Source: an uncultured Candidatus Poseidoniales archaeon
GTDB lineage: Archaea > Thermoplasmatota > Poseidoniia > Poseidoniales > Poseidoniaceae
Assembly (NCBI GenBank): GCA_902605365.1
Contig: CACLCM010000012.1
Coordinates: 1-45,956 of the forward strand
Direction of reading: 5' to 3'
Length of the DNA: 45,956 bases
Shown: in pieces, positions 8,885 to 17,504 of the stretch
How positions within the stretch are numbered: the first letter of the stretch is position 1
Layout: the number at the start of each line of letters is the position of its first letter
Translations under genes and position numbers: made by a program
Notes under the pieces: model-generated
Databases searched by the model: none
What the model was told of the DNA's origin: nothing
What the model saw: only the letters and a program-made list of their open reading frames with translations

Positions 8885-8892
8885 CTTTAAAC
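8885..8892 (+). promoter_or_regulatory. TATA-like box of the ABC exporter operon
   Basis: CTTTAAAC is centred about 30 bases before the ATG at 8919, which predicts a transcript with almost no leader. The 92-base gap 8827-8918 thus holds divergent promoters for the shikimate operon and the ABC exporter. Confidence 0.45.
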
Positions 8893-8918
8893 TAATTTGT
8901 AATGGCACAAACGATAGC

Positions 8919-9602
8919 ATGCCTATTATCGATATTCAAGGAATGGAACGCCATTATGAAATGGCATCTGAAGTGGTAAAAGCACTGGATGGAGTGTCCA
9001 TAACCGTTGAAAAAGGCGAACGAATTGTACTGCTGGGTCCTTCTGGTTCAGGAAAAACAACTCTATTGAATTGTGTAGCTGCATTGGATAGCCCGACTAA
9101 AGGTACGTATGATTTTGATGGCAAAACTGTGCCTCGACTCAAATCAGAAGAGATGACTACATTTCGTCGTGAAAACATTGGATATGTCTTCCAGTTTTTC
9201 AATTTGCTACAAGATTTGACGGTTTTGGAGAACCTTCTTCTAATCCAAGAATTATCAGGGGGAAGAGATAAAAAAAGGGCTTTACAATTGCTCAAACTAG
9301 TTGGCTTAGAAGATGAAATTGACCGTTTCCCTGCAGAGATTAGTGGCGGGCAGCAGCAAAGAGTTGCAATAGCCAGAAGCCTTGCTAAAAGTCCGAAACT
9401 CCTCTTGGGCGATGAATTGACCGGTAATTTAGATTCTAATACTTCTTCGATGGTTATGGAGGTCTTGGTTAAGGCTTGTGAAACCGAAGAAATTACTACG
9501 ATTATGGTGACTCATGACGAAAAATTGACAAAATATGCAACTCGAGTGATAAGGTTGGATAGTGGCAAAATAGTTTCCGATGAATCAACTGGAAATGAAT
9601 GA
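8919..9602 (+). CDS. ABC transporter ATPase, MacB/LolD/FtsE type
   Basis: The 227-residue ATPase subunit of an ABC system. It has Walker A GPSGSGKTT (about residues 41-49), the family Q-loop region NIGYVFQFFNLL, signature SGGQQQRVAIARSL, Walker B LLLGDELTGNLD and switch histidine MVTHD. Subfamily members normally read GDEPTGNLD; leucine replaces the proline here. The cognate FtsX-type permease begins nine bases downstream. MacB-like systems move lipoproteins or peptides, or transmit force to outer partners, rather than importing solutes; the substrate here is not visible. Confidence 0.93.
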   Translation: MPIIDIQGMERHYEMASEVVKALDGVSITVEKGERIVLLGPSGSGKTTLLNCVAALDSPTKGTYDFDGKTVPRLKSEEMTTFRRENIGYVFQFFNLLQDLTVLENLLLIQELSGGRDKKRALQLLKLVGLEDEIDRFPAEISGGQQQRVAIARSLAKSPKLLLGDELTGNLDSNTSSMVMEVLVKACETEEITTIMVTHDEKLTKYATRVIRLDSGKIVSDESTGNE

Positions 9603-9611
9603 TGTGAGTAT

Positions 9612-12110
9612 ATGTTTAGTAAAACTCCACTTGCCCCATTAGTTACATTATTCAGCAGATCTAGTTTGCTGAATAAAAGACTGGCAAGAAGTCTTTGGCG
9701 TACAAAACTAAGGTTGTCAGCTGTGGTATTCATGGTCGCAGTAGGGGTTTTCGCTGGTATTTCATTCGGTGCATATGCTAATGCTGCTACAAATCTCTAT
9801 GATGATATTTATGATGGGGAAGGCGGAGTGAACCTTCCAGATATTTGGATAAATAATCCAAGTGGAGTTTGGGACGCCAATGAGTCTTCTAACCTGTGTG
9901 ATTCAATATCGCAAAACTGGCCAGATTCGGAATACGATATGGAGACTTGCGAACAGAGACTCATTGTTGATGGAATCATGTTCTACAGTGATTCGGGCAG
10001 CGAAGAAACAGCAATTCCTGCAATATGGCACGGTATTGATGAAGGTATGGTGGATAAGGTATGGATGCCAGAAGATAGCGATTTGTCATCAGGTAATCTT
10101 GCGTCATCATCCGATGAAATAGTACTCGATAGCCACATCGCTATCGACCTTGATGTGAAATTAGGAGATGATGTCGAAATCAGTTCAGGTTCAGACAGAA
10201 TGATGTACACTGTTGTGGGCATTGGTTTTCATTCTCAACATCTATTCTATGCACAGGAGGGAATGACTCTTCCTGCTGATGATGGAACTTTTGCTACAGG
10301 ATATCTGACCGCATCAGGTCTAGAGAGATTAACCAATTTCAGTGAAGGTTCATCCAATCATATATTGATAGATATCAAAGGAAATCCTTCATATGACCTG
10401 CAATCAACAGATGATGTTGATGAAGGAAAAGAGTTGAACTTTGTAATTGACGAATTATCTGAATTGATGTCGTTAGAAACCGATGTTCCAGTAAGTGTTT
10501 ACGACCGTTCCGGAGTGCAATCAGTCGAATTCCTCAGGGCAGATGCAGAGGGAGCAGTCAAAATATTCCCGTACGTGACGGGAATGATTGCTGCAATAGC
10601 AGGAATCACTATTTTCCTGAGTTTGCAAAGGTTGATTCAGTCTCAAGCACGCGAAATTGCAGTGTTGCGCACTCTTGGCGTCCCCAAGTTGTCAATCATG
10701 CCCGGTTACATCATCGCTCCAGTTGTGATCGGAGGGATCGGTTCACTAATTGGTGTGCTTCTCGGTGTCTATTTCGGCGCTCCCAGTATGCTTGGATTAT
10801 ATGAGAAAATGATTGGGCTGCCAATTAGTTCTGATGTTGATAATTCTCTTATCACTCAAGTCGTACTAATTTCGATGGTAATTGTGTTATTGGCTGGATT
10901 GAGGCCAGCATGGCAAGCATCCCGACTACAACCCTTGGCGGTATTTAGAGGCCAGCACGAAGTCAAATTATCATCGCGAAGACTTCAACGTTTTACTGCA
11001 TCACTTCCTACTACCGTTGGACTTTCAATCCGTTCAAGCTTACGTAAACCAATGCGCGTAGGATTTACTTTCTTCGCAGTAGGTATCTCGATGCTACTTT
11101 TCGGTTCAATGTTGTTCATGTTAGAATCCATGGAAGGTTCATTCATCGGCGGTATCAAGGATAGACAATCTTGGGAAGTTCAAGCGTCTAATTCTCCAGG
11201 TGGAGAGGATGCAATTGTTGAATGGGTCGAAGAGAATGGTGGTCAATACGAACTTTTGATAAATTTCCCTGTAGGTCTTGAAGATGATAATCGGGAAATA
11301 ACTGCTTTTGGATTGGATAATATCTCCACAGTGAGTGATGGTGATTCAATGATCATGGTTGACCTTATGGAAGGAGATATTCCAGTTAGAGATGATGCTA
11401 CGATACAAGTTTTAATCGATGAGGGCACGTCGATATTCTTAGAATGGGAAACGGGAGATGTGGTCCCAATTTTCATTGGTAATATGAAATATGAAGTCGA
11501 GATTTCCGGAATAACCGAAGGTGAAATATCTCGTACAATGTACATCTACAGAGAGGACCTATCTCAGATGGTCGGAATTGAATCAACCTCGGTCTTGATA
11601 CAACTTTCCGATGATAACAAATCGTTAGACGGACTTGCTGAATTGTCTGTGGGATATACCAAAAAAGCAGATGCGATAAACACCTTCGAAACATTACTAG
11701 AACAGCAAAAGCAGTTTTTCTATGCGATTGAGTTCCTTGGAGTAATAATCGCAATAGCGGTACTCTTCAACACTCTTCTGATGAATATTGCAGAACGGGA
11801 TACAGAACTCGCAACACTTCGAGTCCTTGGGGCTCCAATAAACAAATTGGGTAAAATGATGTTCTGGGAACATTTAGGAATAGGTGTAATCGGAGGAATA
11901 CTCGGAGCCATATTTGCTTACTTTGGGACGGTATTACTTGCTTCTTCAATGGTTCAGTGGGCGTTTTACTTCACCATATCGCCCGCTCCTAGCGCAATAA
12001 TAACTATTGCAGGCGTAATAATTGGGATTTCGGTCGCTTTAACTCCATTCGGAATGTGGCGTATTAAGAAAATGAATTTGGTCGATAAAGTCAAAGATCT
12101 TTCAAATTAG
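9612..12110 (+). CDS. FtsX/MacB-type ABC permease with two FtsX domains
   Basis: An 832-residue permease partner of the preceding ATPase. One N-terminal helix (about residues 32-58) is followed by an acidic extracellular domain of some 250 residues. The first FtsX unit (about 317-455) includes AREIAVLRTLGVPKLSI, the classical coupling segment, and PAWQASRLQPLAVFRG. A fifth helix near 478-500 leads to a second extracellular domain and a second FtsX unit (about 705-828) with RDTELATLRVLGAPINKLG. The two matching halves are the usual archaeal/Gram-positive layout of this permease family. The high Asp/Glu content of the outer domains fits a marine or salt-exposed surface. Confidence 0.9.
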   Translation: MFSKTPLAPLVTLFSRSSLLNKRLARSLWRTKLRLSAVVFMVAVGVFAGISFGAYANAATNLYDDIYDGEGGVNLPDIWINNPSGVWDANESSNLCDSISQNWPDSEYDMETCEQRLIVDGIMFYSDSGSEETAIPAIWHGIDEGMVDKVWMPEDSDLSSGNLASSSDEIVLDSHIAIDLDVKLGDDVEISSGSDRMMYTVVGIGFHSQHLFYAQEGMTLPADDGTFATGYLTASGLERLTNFSEGSSNHILIDIKGNPSYDLQSTDDVDEGKELNFVIDELSELMSLETDVPVSVYDRSGVQSVEFLRADAEGAVKIFPYVTGMIAAIAGITIFLSLQRLIQSQAREIAVLRTLGVPKLSIMPGYIIAPVVIGGIGSLIGVLLGVYFGAPSMLGLYEKMIGLPISSDVDNSLITQVVLISMVIVLLAGLRPAWQASRLQPLAVFRGQHEVKLSSRRLQRFTASLPTTVGLSIRSSLRKPMRVGFTFFAVGISMLLFGSMLFMLESMEGSFIGGIKDRQSWEVQASNSPGGEDAIVEWVEENGGQYELLINFPVGLEDDNREITAFGLDNISTVSDGDSMIMVDLMEGDIPVRDDATIQVLIDEGTSIFLEWETGDVVPIFIGNMKYEVEISGITEGEISRTMYIYREDLSQMVGIESTSVLIQLSDDNKSLDGLAELSVGYTKKADAINTFETLLEQQKQFFYAIEFLGVIIAIAVLFNTLLMNIAERDTELATLRVLGAPINKLGKMMFWEHLGIGVIGGILGAIFAYFGTVLLASSMVQWAFYFTISPAPSAIITIAGVIIGISVALTPFGMWRIKKMNLVDKVKDLSN

Positions 12111-12142
12111 ACCAAATCGTAGATTTTGGATACCATGAACCG

Positions 12143-13930
12143 ATGTTAACAGGCGATGGTAATAAGTCCCAGTTTGGCTTAGCCCTGCTCATGGAACTTG
12201 GTTCTTGGTTAATGATAGGGCTTCTTGGAGGCGCCTTTCTCTTTGGAATATGGTTCATGCTGGTTCGTAAAGATGACCGCAGCACCCGTTCAATGTCGAT
12301 ACAAGGGCAAGATCTCACTCGTCGCGGAACTCCAGACTTTTCACAGGCTCACAATGAATTCGACCGTAAGTTGGCAGAGGTAGAACGCCACCTAGCATCT
12401 AAGCGTAGGGACGAGCGGGCAATTTTGCTTGCCGAAGAAGAAGCAAGGAAGCAATTAGCCGAGGGAGCTGCTAAGAAATTGATTGCTGAAGAAGAAGCGC
12501 GTTTGGCTGAAATCGAAGCAGAGGAAGCCCGAAAGAAAGCCGAATACGAGGCCCAGCGAGAGGCTGAATTAGAAGAGGCTAGAAAGTTGGCTGAAGAGAG
12601 AGAAGCAGAGCGTTTAGCAGAAGAAAAGAGGCTGGCCGAAGAACGCGAAGCTGAGCGACAAATAGAACTCGCTGAAGCAGAAGAGCAAAGACTCGAGGAA
12701 ATCGAAGCATTACAAGAGTCTGAGGAAATGGAAGCACAGATGGCTTCAGAACAGGCAGACCGTGAATTAGTGAAACGTTTGGAAAGAGAAGGCGCTAAAA
12801 CCTCAGAAGTTCAAGTTTCGCTAATGTGGGATAATTACAATGATTTGGATTTACATGTTCTTTGTCCATCCGGTGAAAGAATACATGGCGGAAACAAAGT
12901 TTCTGAATGTGGTGGAGAACTCGATGTCGATGCAAACGTCAGACCAGAGACCAAGAAACCTGTTGAAAACATAGTTTGGCCTGATTTCAAGGCACCACCT
13001 GGTTCTTACAAAGTGTATGTTCATCATTACAAGAAACATAACAAGCGTCGTTCAAAAGATCCAACAAAGTTCAGAGTCGTTTGTAATTCAGGTGGCGAAA
13101 TATCTCACTATGAAGGTGAATTGTCTTTCGGCGACCCTATTATGCTAGTTTGTGAGTTCGAACTTGAGAAACCCGAAGAGAGGGGTACAGTCGAAGAAAG
13201 AGAAGTAGCCTTGATTGAAGAAGAAACTGAAAGAATCGCTGAAGAAGAAAAACTCGCAATAGAACTTGAAGAGAATCGCCAGATAGAACTTGCAGAAGCA
13301 GAAGAACAACGTCTTGCAGAGATAGTTGCTAATGAAGCGGATGAATTGGAAGCGATAAAAGCAACTCAGCAGGCGATGAAGGAATTGACCGAGAGGTTAG
13401 AAAGAGAAGGTGCGAAGTCATCTGATGTTCAAATCTCTCTGATATGGAATAATTACAATGATTTAGATTTGCATGTAGTGTGTCCTTCTGGTGAAAGAAT
13501 CCATGGTGGTAACAGGGAGTCTGCATGTGGTGGAGAACTCGATGTTGATGCTAACGTGAGACCAGAATCCAAGAAACCAGTAGAGAATGTTGTTTGGGCT
13601 GAAGGTAAAGCCCCAGGTGGTACTTACAAGGCATATGTTCATCACTACAAGAAACACAAAAAGCGCCGAGCAAAAGACCCTACTGCATTCCAGGTAATTT
13701 GTAACCAGGGCGGAGAAATCAAAGAATATGAGGGTGAGGTCTCGAATGGAGACCCAATCATGTTAATTTGTGAATTTACACTTGAGAATCCTGAAACAAG
13801 AGCAGCTAATGCTGCTGAAGCGAAAGCGAAACTTGCTGCTTTGGCAAGCGGAGAATGGGATGGCTCTGAAGAGCCTGAGCAATTGAGCGATGAAATGTCT
13901 GATGCTCTTGATGAATTGCTAGATGACTGA
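12143..13930 (+). CDS. membrane-anchored coiled-coil protein with two DUF2135-like domains
   Basis: 595 residues. A single helix at about 12-36 (MELGSWLMIGLLGGAFLFGI) is followed by a long Glu/Ala/Arg-rich coiled coil to about 215. Next come a beta domain (about 219-348), a second coiled coil (about 350-425), a second beta domain (about 426-553) and an acidic tail. Both beta domains share NDLDLHV-CPSGERIHGGN, CGGELDVDANVRPE-KKPVEN and YVHHYKKH, which resembles the YfaP/DUF2135 family of secreted beta domains. Four cysteines recur per domain. The coiled-coil plus domain unit has been duplicated. The gene lies 32 bases after the ABC permease and may be co-transcribed. Function unknown; whether the domains are outside or inside the cell cannot be read from the sequence. 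Confidence 0.8.
   Translation: MLTGDGNKSQFGLALLMELGSWLMIGLLGGAFLFGIWFMLVRKDDRSTRSMSIQGQDLTRRGTPDFSQAHNEFDRKLAEVERHLASKRRDERAILLAEEEARKQLAEGAAKKLIAEEEARLAEIEAEEARKKAEYEAQREAELEEARKLAEEREAERLAEEKRLAEEREAERQIELAEAEEQRLEEIEALQESEEMEAQMASEQADRELVKRLEREGAKTSEVQVSLMWDNYNDLDLHVLCPSGERIHGGNKVSECGGELDVDANVRPETKKPVENIVWPDFKAPPGSYKVYVHHYKKHNKRRSKDPTKFRVVCNSGGEISHYEGELSFGDPIMLVCEFELEKPEERGTVEEREVALIEEETERIAEEEKLAIELEENRQIELAEAEEQRLAEIVANEADELEAIKATQQAMKELTERLEREGAKSSDVQISLIWNNYNDLDLHVVCPSGERIHGGNRESACGGELDVDANVRPESKKPVENVVWAEGKAPGGTYKAYVHHYKKHKKRRAKDPTAFQVICNQGGEIKEYEGEVSNGDPIMLICEFTLENPETRAANAAEAKAKLAALASGEWDGSEEPEQLSDEMSDALDELLDD
12655..13186 (+). repeat. first copy of in-frame duplication (coiled coil + DUF2135-like domain)
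   Basis: Begins at the codons for RQIELAEAEEQRL and ends after the codons for GDPIMLVCEFELEKPE. It matches 13276-13806 at an offset of about 621 bases (207 codons), with small length differences. Confidence 0.8.
13276..13806 (+). repeat. second copy of in-frame duplication (coiled coil + DUF2135-like domain)
   Basis: Begins at the codons for RQIELAEAEEQRL, identical to the first copy, and ends after GDPIMLICEFTLENPE. The DNA copies have diverged at many third positions, so the duplication is not recent. Confidence 0.8.
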
Positions 13931-15043
13931 TTAAGACAGAATTCTGTCTAAGCAATCATTCTCAACGGCCTTTTTGATGGAGCGGGCAATTCTTCTTCCT
14001 GTTGACATGAATGGCTCATTGATGTCACTGTAAGGTGATCCTCCCACAAACGGGTTTGAACCTGCAACAATCCTTGCGCTAATTTCGAATACTCTAAACT
14101 CTAATTTGTCGGTTACAATAGTTTCTAGGCAGAATGCTCCAATCATTCCTCTAGCGCCCTCTTCTAACTCAAAAGATGCAGCTACAGTGCCTTCTGCCAT
14201 CTCAAAGGCTCTAGGCAACAGACTTTCTCGAATTACAACAGGTTGATTCCCAGTTACTACAAAAGATGGTTCTAGATTCATTTCTCTTAAATCTCGCAAA
14301 CTTCCTAATTTGTAAAATTCATCGACGTTGGACTCATCTCTACGGTCCATACTCATCAATTCTAAACGACCGAGGTTCTTTCCTTCATTGGAGCCCTTGC
14401 CTCTAACTTGGAATCCATCATCAGCAGTTGGGTCGAAGAAGAAGTGAAGATAGTACCTGCATCCCAAAACGTATTCTTGGATAGTAAACTCTTCATCAAG
14501 GTTCACATTTCTCTTGAAATCTCTGTAATCTCTAGCAATGAAATATCCTTCTCCGCCTTTTGCTCCTGCATATTTTACAATAACAGGCCCGTCTATGTCG
14601 TGAGGATCATCTACGACCTTAGGCATTGAACAACCTCCCTCTTCTAACCACTCTCTCTGAAGTGCTCTGCTACTCTCCCAGTGAAGAATGCCCCTATTTC
14701 CAAATGTAGGGACTTCTAATTTCTTGAAGTTCTCACTACCAAGATATTCCACAAGAGATCCATGAGGTATGACTATGACATTGTTTTCTCTAAACCATTC
14801 TGCATGGTCTAGCATTTGATTATAATTATCCAACATGAGCCATTCATCAGGCTCAGCGCCAGGGAATGCTGAATAGAATCTGCGTCGGTTTTCTCCAACT
14901 GCAATTCCTAGAGTCCTAAACCCTTCTTGGCGCGCACCGTGAAGGATTTGAAGCGAAGAATGAGAAGCAACCACAGCTATTGTGATTCCTTTTGGGTCGT
15001 AGGATTTTAGCCAATTCCGCAACAGTCCTATGTCTACGCCCAT
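13931..15043 (-). CDS. purP: formate-dependent FAICAR synthetase PurP
   Basis: An ATP-grasp ligase that makes FAICAR from AICAR, formate and ATP in archaeal purine synthesis, replacing bacterial PurH transformylase. The 370-residue length is typical. The N-terminal half has IAVVASHSSLQILHGARQEG and FGNRGILHWESSR; the ATP-grasp core shows KYAGAKGGEGYFIA; the C-terminal end has EISARIVAGSNPF. It abuts the convergent coiled-coil gene with no spacer (stop codons at 13928-13930 and 13931-13933). The ATG lacks a ribosome-binding site but has a TATA-like element about 23 bases upstream. Confidence 0.95.
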   Translation of the reverse strand: MGVDIGLLRNWLKSYDPKGITIAVVASHSSLQILHGARQEGFRTLGIAVGENRRRFYSAFPGAEPDEWLMLDNYNQMLDHAEWFRENNVIVIPHGSLVEYLGSENFKKLEVPTFGNRGILHWESSRALQREWLEEGGCSMPKVVDDPHDIDGPVIVKYAGAKGGEGYFIARDYRDFKRNVNLDEEFTIQEYVLGCRYYLHFFFDPTADDGFQVRGKGSNEGKNLGRLELMSMDRRDESNVDEFYKLGSLRDLREMNLEPSFVVTGNQPVVIRESLLPRAFEMAEGTVAASFELEEGARGMIGAFCLETIVTDKLEFRVFEISARIVAGSNPFVGGSPYSDINEPFMSTGRRIARSIKKAVENDCLDRILS

Positions 15044-15128
15044 GCCGACGGCTTCAGTGTCATATTAATGACCGTTACGCCAATAGTCTGCATAATTAAA
15101 TGTTTGAGGCTAAAATTTATGTTCTCCA
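15044..15128. promoter_or_regulatory. divergent promoter region purP / tryptophan dioxygenase
   Basis: An AT-rich gap between two divergent genes. For purP the minus strand has a TTAATA-type box at 15063-15069, about 23 bases before its ATG. For the plus strand ATAATTAAAT at 15092-15101 lies about 31 bases before the ATG at 15129, and a second AT-rich run (AAAATTTA) is at 15112-15119. Confidence 0.4.
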
Positions 15129-15182
15129 ATGACAAGTTTTTCTTCCGTCAAGGTTTCAAGCCCTCCCCTCTCTGGAGGTATC

Positions 15183-16265
15183 ATGAGCGGTGAAAACTCG
15201 GGCGCCCGTATGACCTATGGCAACTATCTCCAACTGGAGGAATTGCTATCTTTACAATCTGGTCCAGAGGGTCATGAACCTGCTCCGTCTAATCATGAAA
15301 TGCATTTTATTGTGGTCCATCAGGCCTTTGAATTATGGTTTAAACAAGTCAATCTTGAGCTGGAATGCGCTCTAAATTTAATGAATGTTCCAGAAGTAGA
15401 TGAAAAACAGATACCAGTAATCGTTAGCCATCTTGAAAGGTGTTCCGAAATTTTCCGCCTTTTGGCCTCTCAGTGGAAGGTTATGGAGACACTTTCGCCT
15501 CAAGATTTCCTAGCATTCCGCGATAGGCTTGGCACATCATCTGGATTTGAAAGTTGGCAAATGAGGACTTTAGAAATGCTTCTTGGTTTGAAATCTGAAC
15601 AGAGAATCGGGGGTATGGACCCTATGGTCCACAACAGAAAACTTCACTCCGAAGGTAAACTAAGCGATTCAGTAATGGCAAATATGGATCGAATCGACAA
15701 ACTGCCTTCACTCAATGACGTATTACTTCGTTGGCTAGCAAGGACTCCTGTGAATGGGGTTTCGGGTGACCTTGGTGTACTCCGTAGTTTTGTAGATGGG
15801 CACCTGTCTGCAATGACTGAGCACGGCGAGTCAGTAATTGCTCACATGGTTAAGATTGGTCATGGTACTGAAGAGGTTATTCGTCCAAGAATCGAGTCTG
15901 GAATCCAAGGAGCTAGAGACTTCCTGTTACCCGACGGAGAAGTTGTGCCTGCTCGAGCTGGTTTACTTTTCATAGAATCATTTAGAGAACTTCCTTTACT
16001 ATCATGGCCAAGGCGGTTAATCGATACGATGGTTGATTTGGAGCAATCGATGTTGCTATTCCGTTCTCATCACGCTAGAATGGTCGAGAGAATGATTGGT
16101 CGAAGGATGGGCACAGGTGGCTCCAGTGGAGTCGATTATCTGGATATGACTCTGAAGTATAGGGTATTCACTGATTTGTGGGCGGTTAGAACAATGTTGG
16201 TTAAGCGCGATGCACTAGAAGATCCACTAAATTCAGATTTCTACGGTTTTACCGCAGGCAATTAA
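15183..16265 (+). CDS. kynA: tryptophan 2,3-dioxygenase
   Basis: A haem enzyme that opens the indole ring of L-tryptophan to N-formylkynurenine. The family pattern is complete: MTYGNYLQLEELLSLQSG, then HEMHFIVVHQAFELWFKQ (active-site His), RDRLGTSSGFESWQMR, and at the C-terminal end the haem-ligand region HHARMVERMIGRRMGTGG with SSGVDYL. From the ATG at 15183, preceded by GGAGG four bases away, it has 360 residues; an ATG at 15129 would add 18 low-complexity residues and would suit a leaderless transcript. No kynurenine formamidase, kynureninase or other kynurenine-pathway gene lies nearby. The enzyme is common in bacteria and eukaryotes and much less so in archaea, so gene transfer is possible. 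Confidence 0.93.
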   Translation: MSGENSGARMTYGNYLQLEELLSLQSGPEGHEPAPSNHEMHFIVVHQAFELWFKQVNLELECALNLMNVPEVDEKQIPVIVSHLERCSEIFRLLASQWKVMETLSPQDFLAFRDRLGTSSGFESWQMRTLEMLLGLKSEQRIGGMDPMVHNRKLHSEGKLSDSVMANMDRIDKLPSLNDVLLRWLARTPVNGVSGDLGVLRSFVDGHLSAMTEHGESVIAHMVKIGHGTEEVIRPRIESGIQGARDFLLPDGEVVPARAGLLFIESFRELPLLSWPRRLIDTMVDLEQSMLLFRSHHARMVERMIGRRMGTGGSSGVDYLDMTLKYRVFTDLWAVRTMLVKRDALEDPLNSDFYGFTAGN

Positions 16266-16275
16266 TTCGCTGAAC

Positions 16276-16527
16276 TCACTCGTGAGGGTCAGTGTCGATT
16301 GGAATGAGTTCGTTATCGTATTCATACATTGCAATCTTTAGAGGGTCTAGAACGAAGCGAACAGATGCTTCTTCTAGTCCATACAGGGAAACTAATTCTT
16401 CCTTAAACGCTTCACGTAGAACGTCTTCAGGAGCGTTTAGAGGTGCGCCCATTCCAATTTGGAGAGCACGAGCGCCAATGATTCTAGCGCGTTCAAAGCG
16501 GGTATGTGGGCGGATTGGTTTTACCAT
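16276..16527 (-). CDS. rpoK: DNA-directed RNA polymerase subunit K (Rpo6/omega homologue)
   Basis: A small polymerase subunit of 83 residues. The omega/RPB6 core is plain: [19 protein letters not shown], then after a loop [17 protein letters not shown]. The loop between the halves ([17 protein letters not shown] and following) is longer than in many archaeal Rpo6 proteins. I chose the ATG at 16527 because GAGGT lies about eight bases upstream; an ATG at 16545 has no such site. The gene converges on the tryptophan dioxygenase gene with only ten bases between stops, and no other polymerase or ribosomal gene is beside it. Confidence 0.92.
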   Translation of the reverse strand: MVKPIRPHTRFERARIIGARALQIGMGAPLNAPEDVLREAFKEELVSLYGLEEASVRFVLDPLKIAMYEYDNELIPIDTDPHE

Positions 16528-16607
16528 TCTGGATACCTCATGCACAGTAGGTGCGACTCTTGCGACCAGCGCCCTCTTATTGAACTCTGCCCCACGAAGA
16601 AATAATT

Positions 16608-17450
16608 TTATTCTTCTTCTTTATGCACTGGTGCACGAATTAATTGTATCAATTGGAATGTTGCAGGTAGGGTAATAATCATCAACAAGATTGTGATTAT
16701 AATGACTGTAGAACCTTTTACTGAACGCCTATCTTCATCTATGCCATCAAGGCCTCCATCTGGGACATAATCGTTAGCAGGCATGGAAGAACCTGATACA
16801 AGAGCAATAAATCCAGGGTGTGAAACGACAATAACTAATTTTTCTCCATCGATGTTGACAATATTGGTTTCAGACAAATTAGTATGACTAACGGCCATAT
16901 TCGTTAGATTAGTAGTTGAGTTCACAGTCCAAACATCGATAACACTTCCATTGAATTCACCTTCAACATACAATGAATTGTTTTCTAGGCTGACATTAGA
17001 AATCCCGCTATAGTTGGAAATTGATTCAGACAATAATGAGCCAAGTTCCTGTGATTGTGTGGGGCCTGCGAGAATGTAGTGTCCATCAATTGCCAGGGTC
17101 GGATAGCCCCATAAACCGTAAACATCGAGGAACCTATCCCTTGATTCTTGTAACCAATAATCATCACTGGATGATGATCTATGGCTCAAAATAAGCGCAG
17201 AATTATTCGAATCTTCTTGCAACTGTTGCTCTACTTCAGGACATTCTGTACACCAGTCTGCTCCAAAATATTCCACTATGTTGCTTGGACGCGAGACACA
17301 AGTTTGGTTTTCTTCACACTCTAAATCTAATACGATTACATCTACAATGTAGCCTTCTGAGTGAGCTCCTTCCAATCCATGAGCTCCCGTATATCCGGGC
17401 AACAACATAACGATTGTGAAAAGGGCGGCTAGAATGGTTCTCCTCATCAT
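16608..17450 (-). CDS. secreted, membrane-anchored thioredoxin-fold protein
   Basis: 280 residues. A signal peptide (about 1-23) and a C-terminal helix (about 248-270, [19 protein letters not shown]) with a basic cytoplasmic end put the bulk outside the cell. A thioredoxin-like domain follows the signal peptide: [19 protein letters not shown] gives an active-site WCxxC near residues 69-73, and [12 protein letters not shown] supplies the cis-proline loop. The middle region is rich in NxS/T sequons. It is divergent from ctaA-ctaB and shares their promoter region, so a role in redox handling or metallation of oxidase subunits at the outer surface is plausible but unproven. The start codon is one of two adjacent ATGs and looks leaderless. 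Confidence 0.82.
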   Translation of the reverse strand: MMRRTILAALFTIVMLLPGYTGAHGLEGAHSEGYIVDVIVLDLECEENQTCVSRPSNIVEYFGADWCTECPEVEQQLQEDSNNSALILSHRSSSSDDYWLQESRDRFLDVYGLWGYPTLAIDGHYILAGPTQSQELGSLLSESISNYSGISNVSLENNSLYVEGEFNGSVIDVWTVNSTTNLTNMAVSHTNLSETNIVNIDGEKLVIVVSHPGFIALVSGSSMPANDYVPDGGLDGIDEDRRSVKGSTVIIITILLMIITLPATFQLIQLIRAPVHKEEE

Positions 17451-17473
17451 GTTGGCCCACGAAGTCCGGTTTG

Positions 17474-17479
17474 TTAAAA
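17474..17479. promoter_or_regulatory. symmetric TATA-like box between divergent genes
   Basis: TTAAAA read on the plus strand is TTTTAA on the minus strand. Its centre is about 28 bases from the plus-strand ATG at 17505 and about 26 bases from the minus-strand ATG at 17450. The whole gap is only 54 bases and neither gene has a ribosome-binding site, so both transcripts are probably leaderless and may use the same box. Confidence 0.5.
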
Positions 17480-17504
17480 GGGAGCCTACGGCCCCCTAGG
17501 ACTA

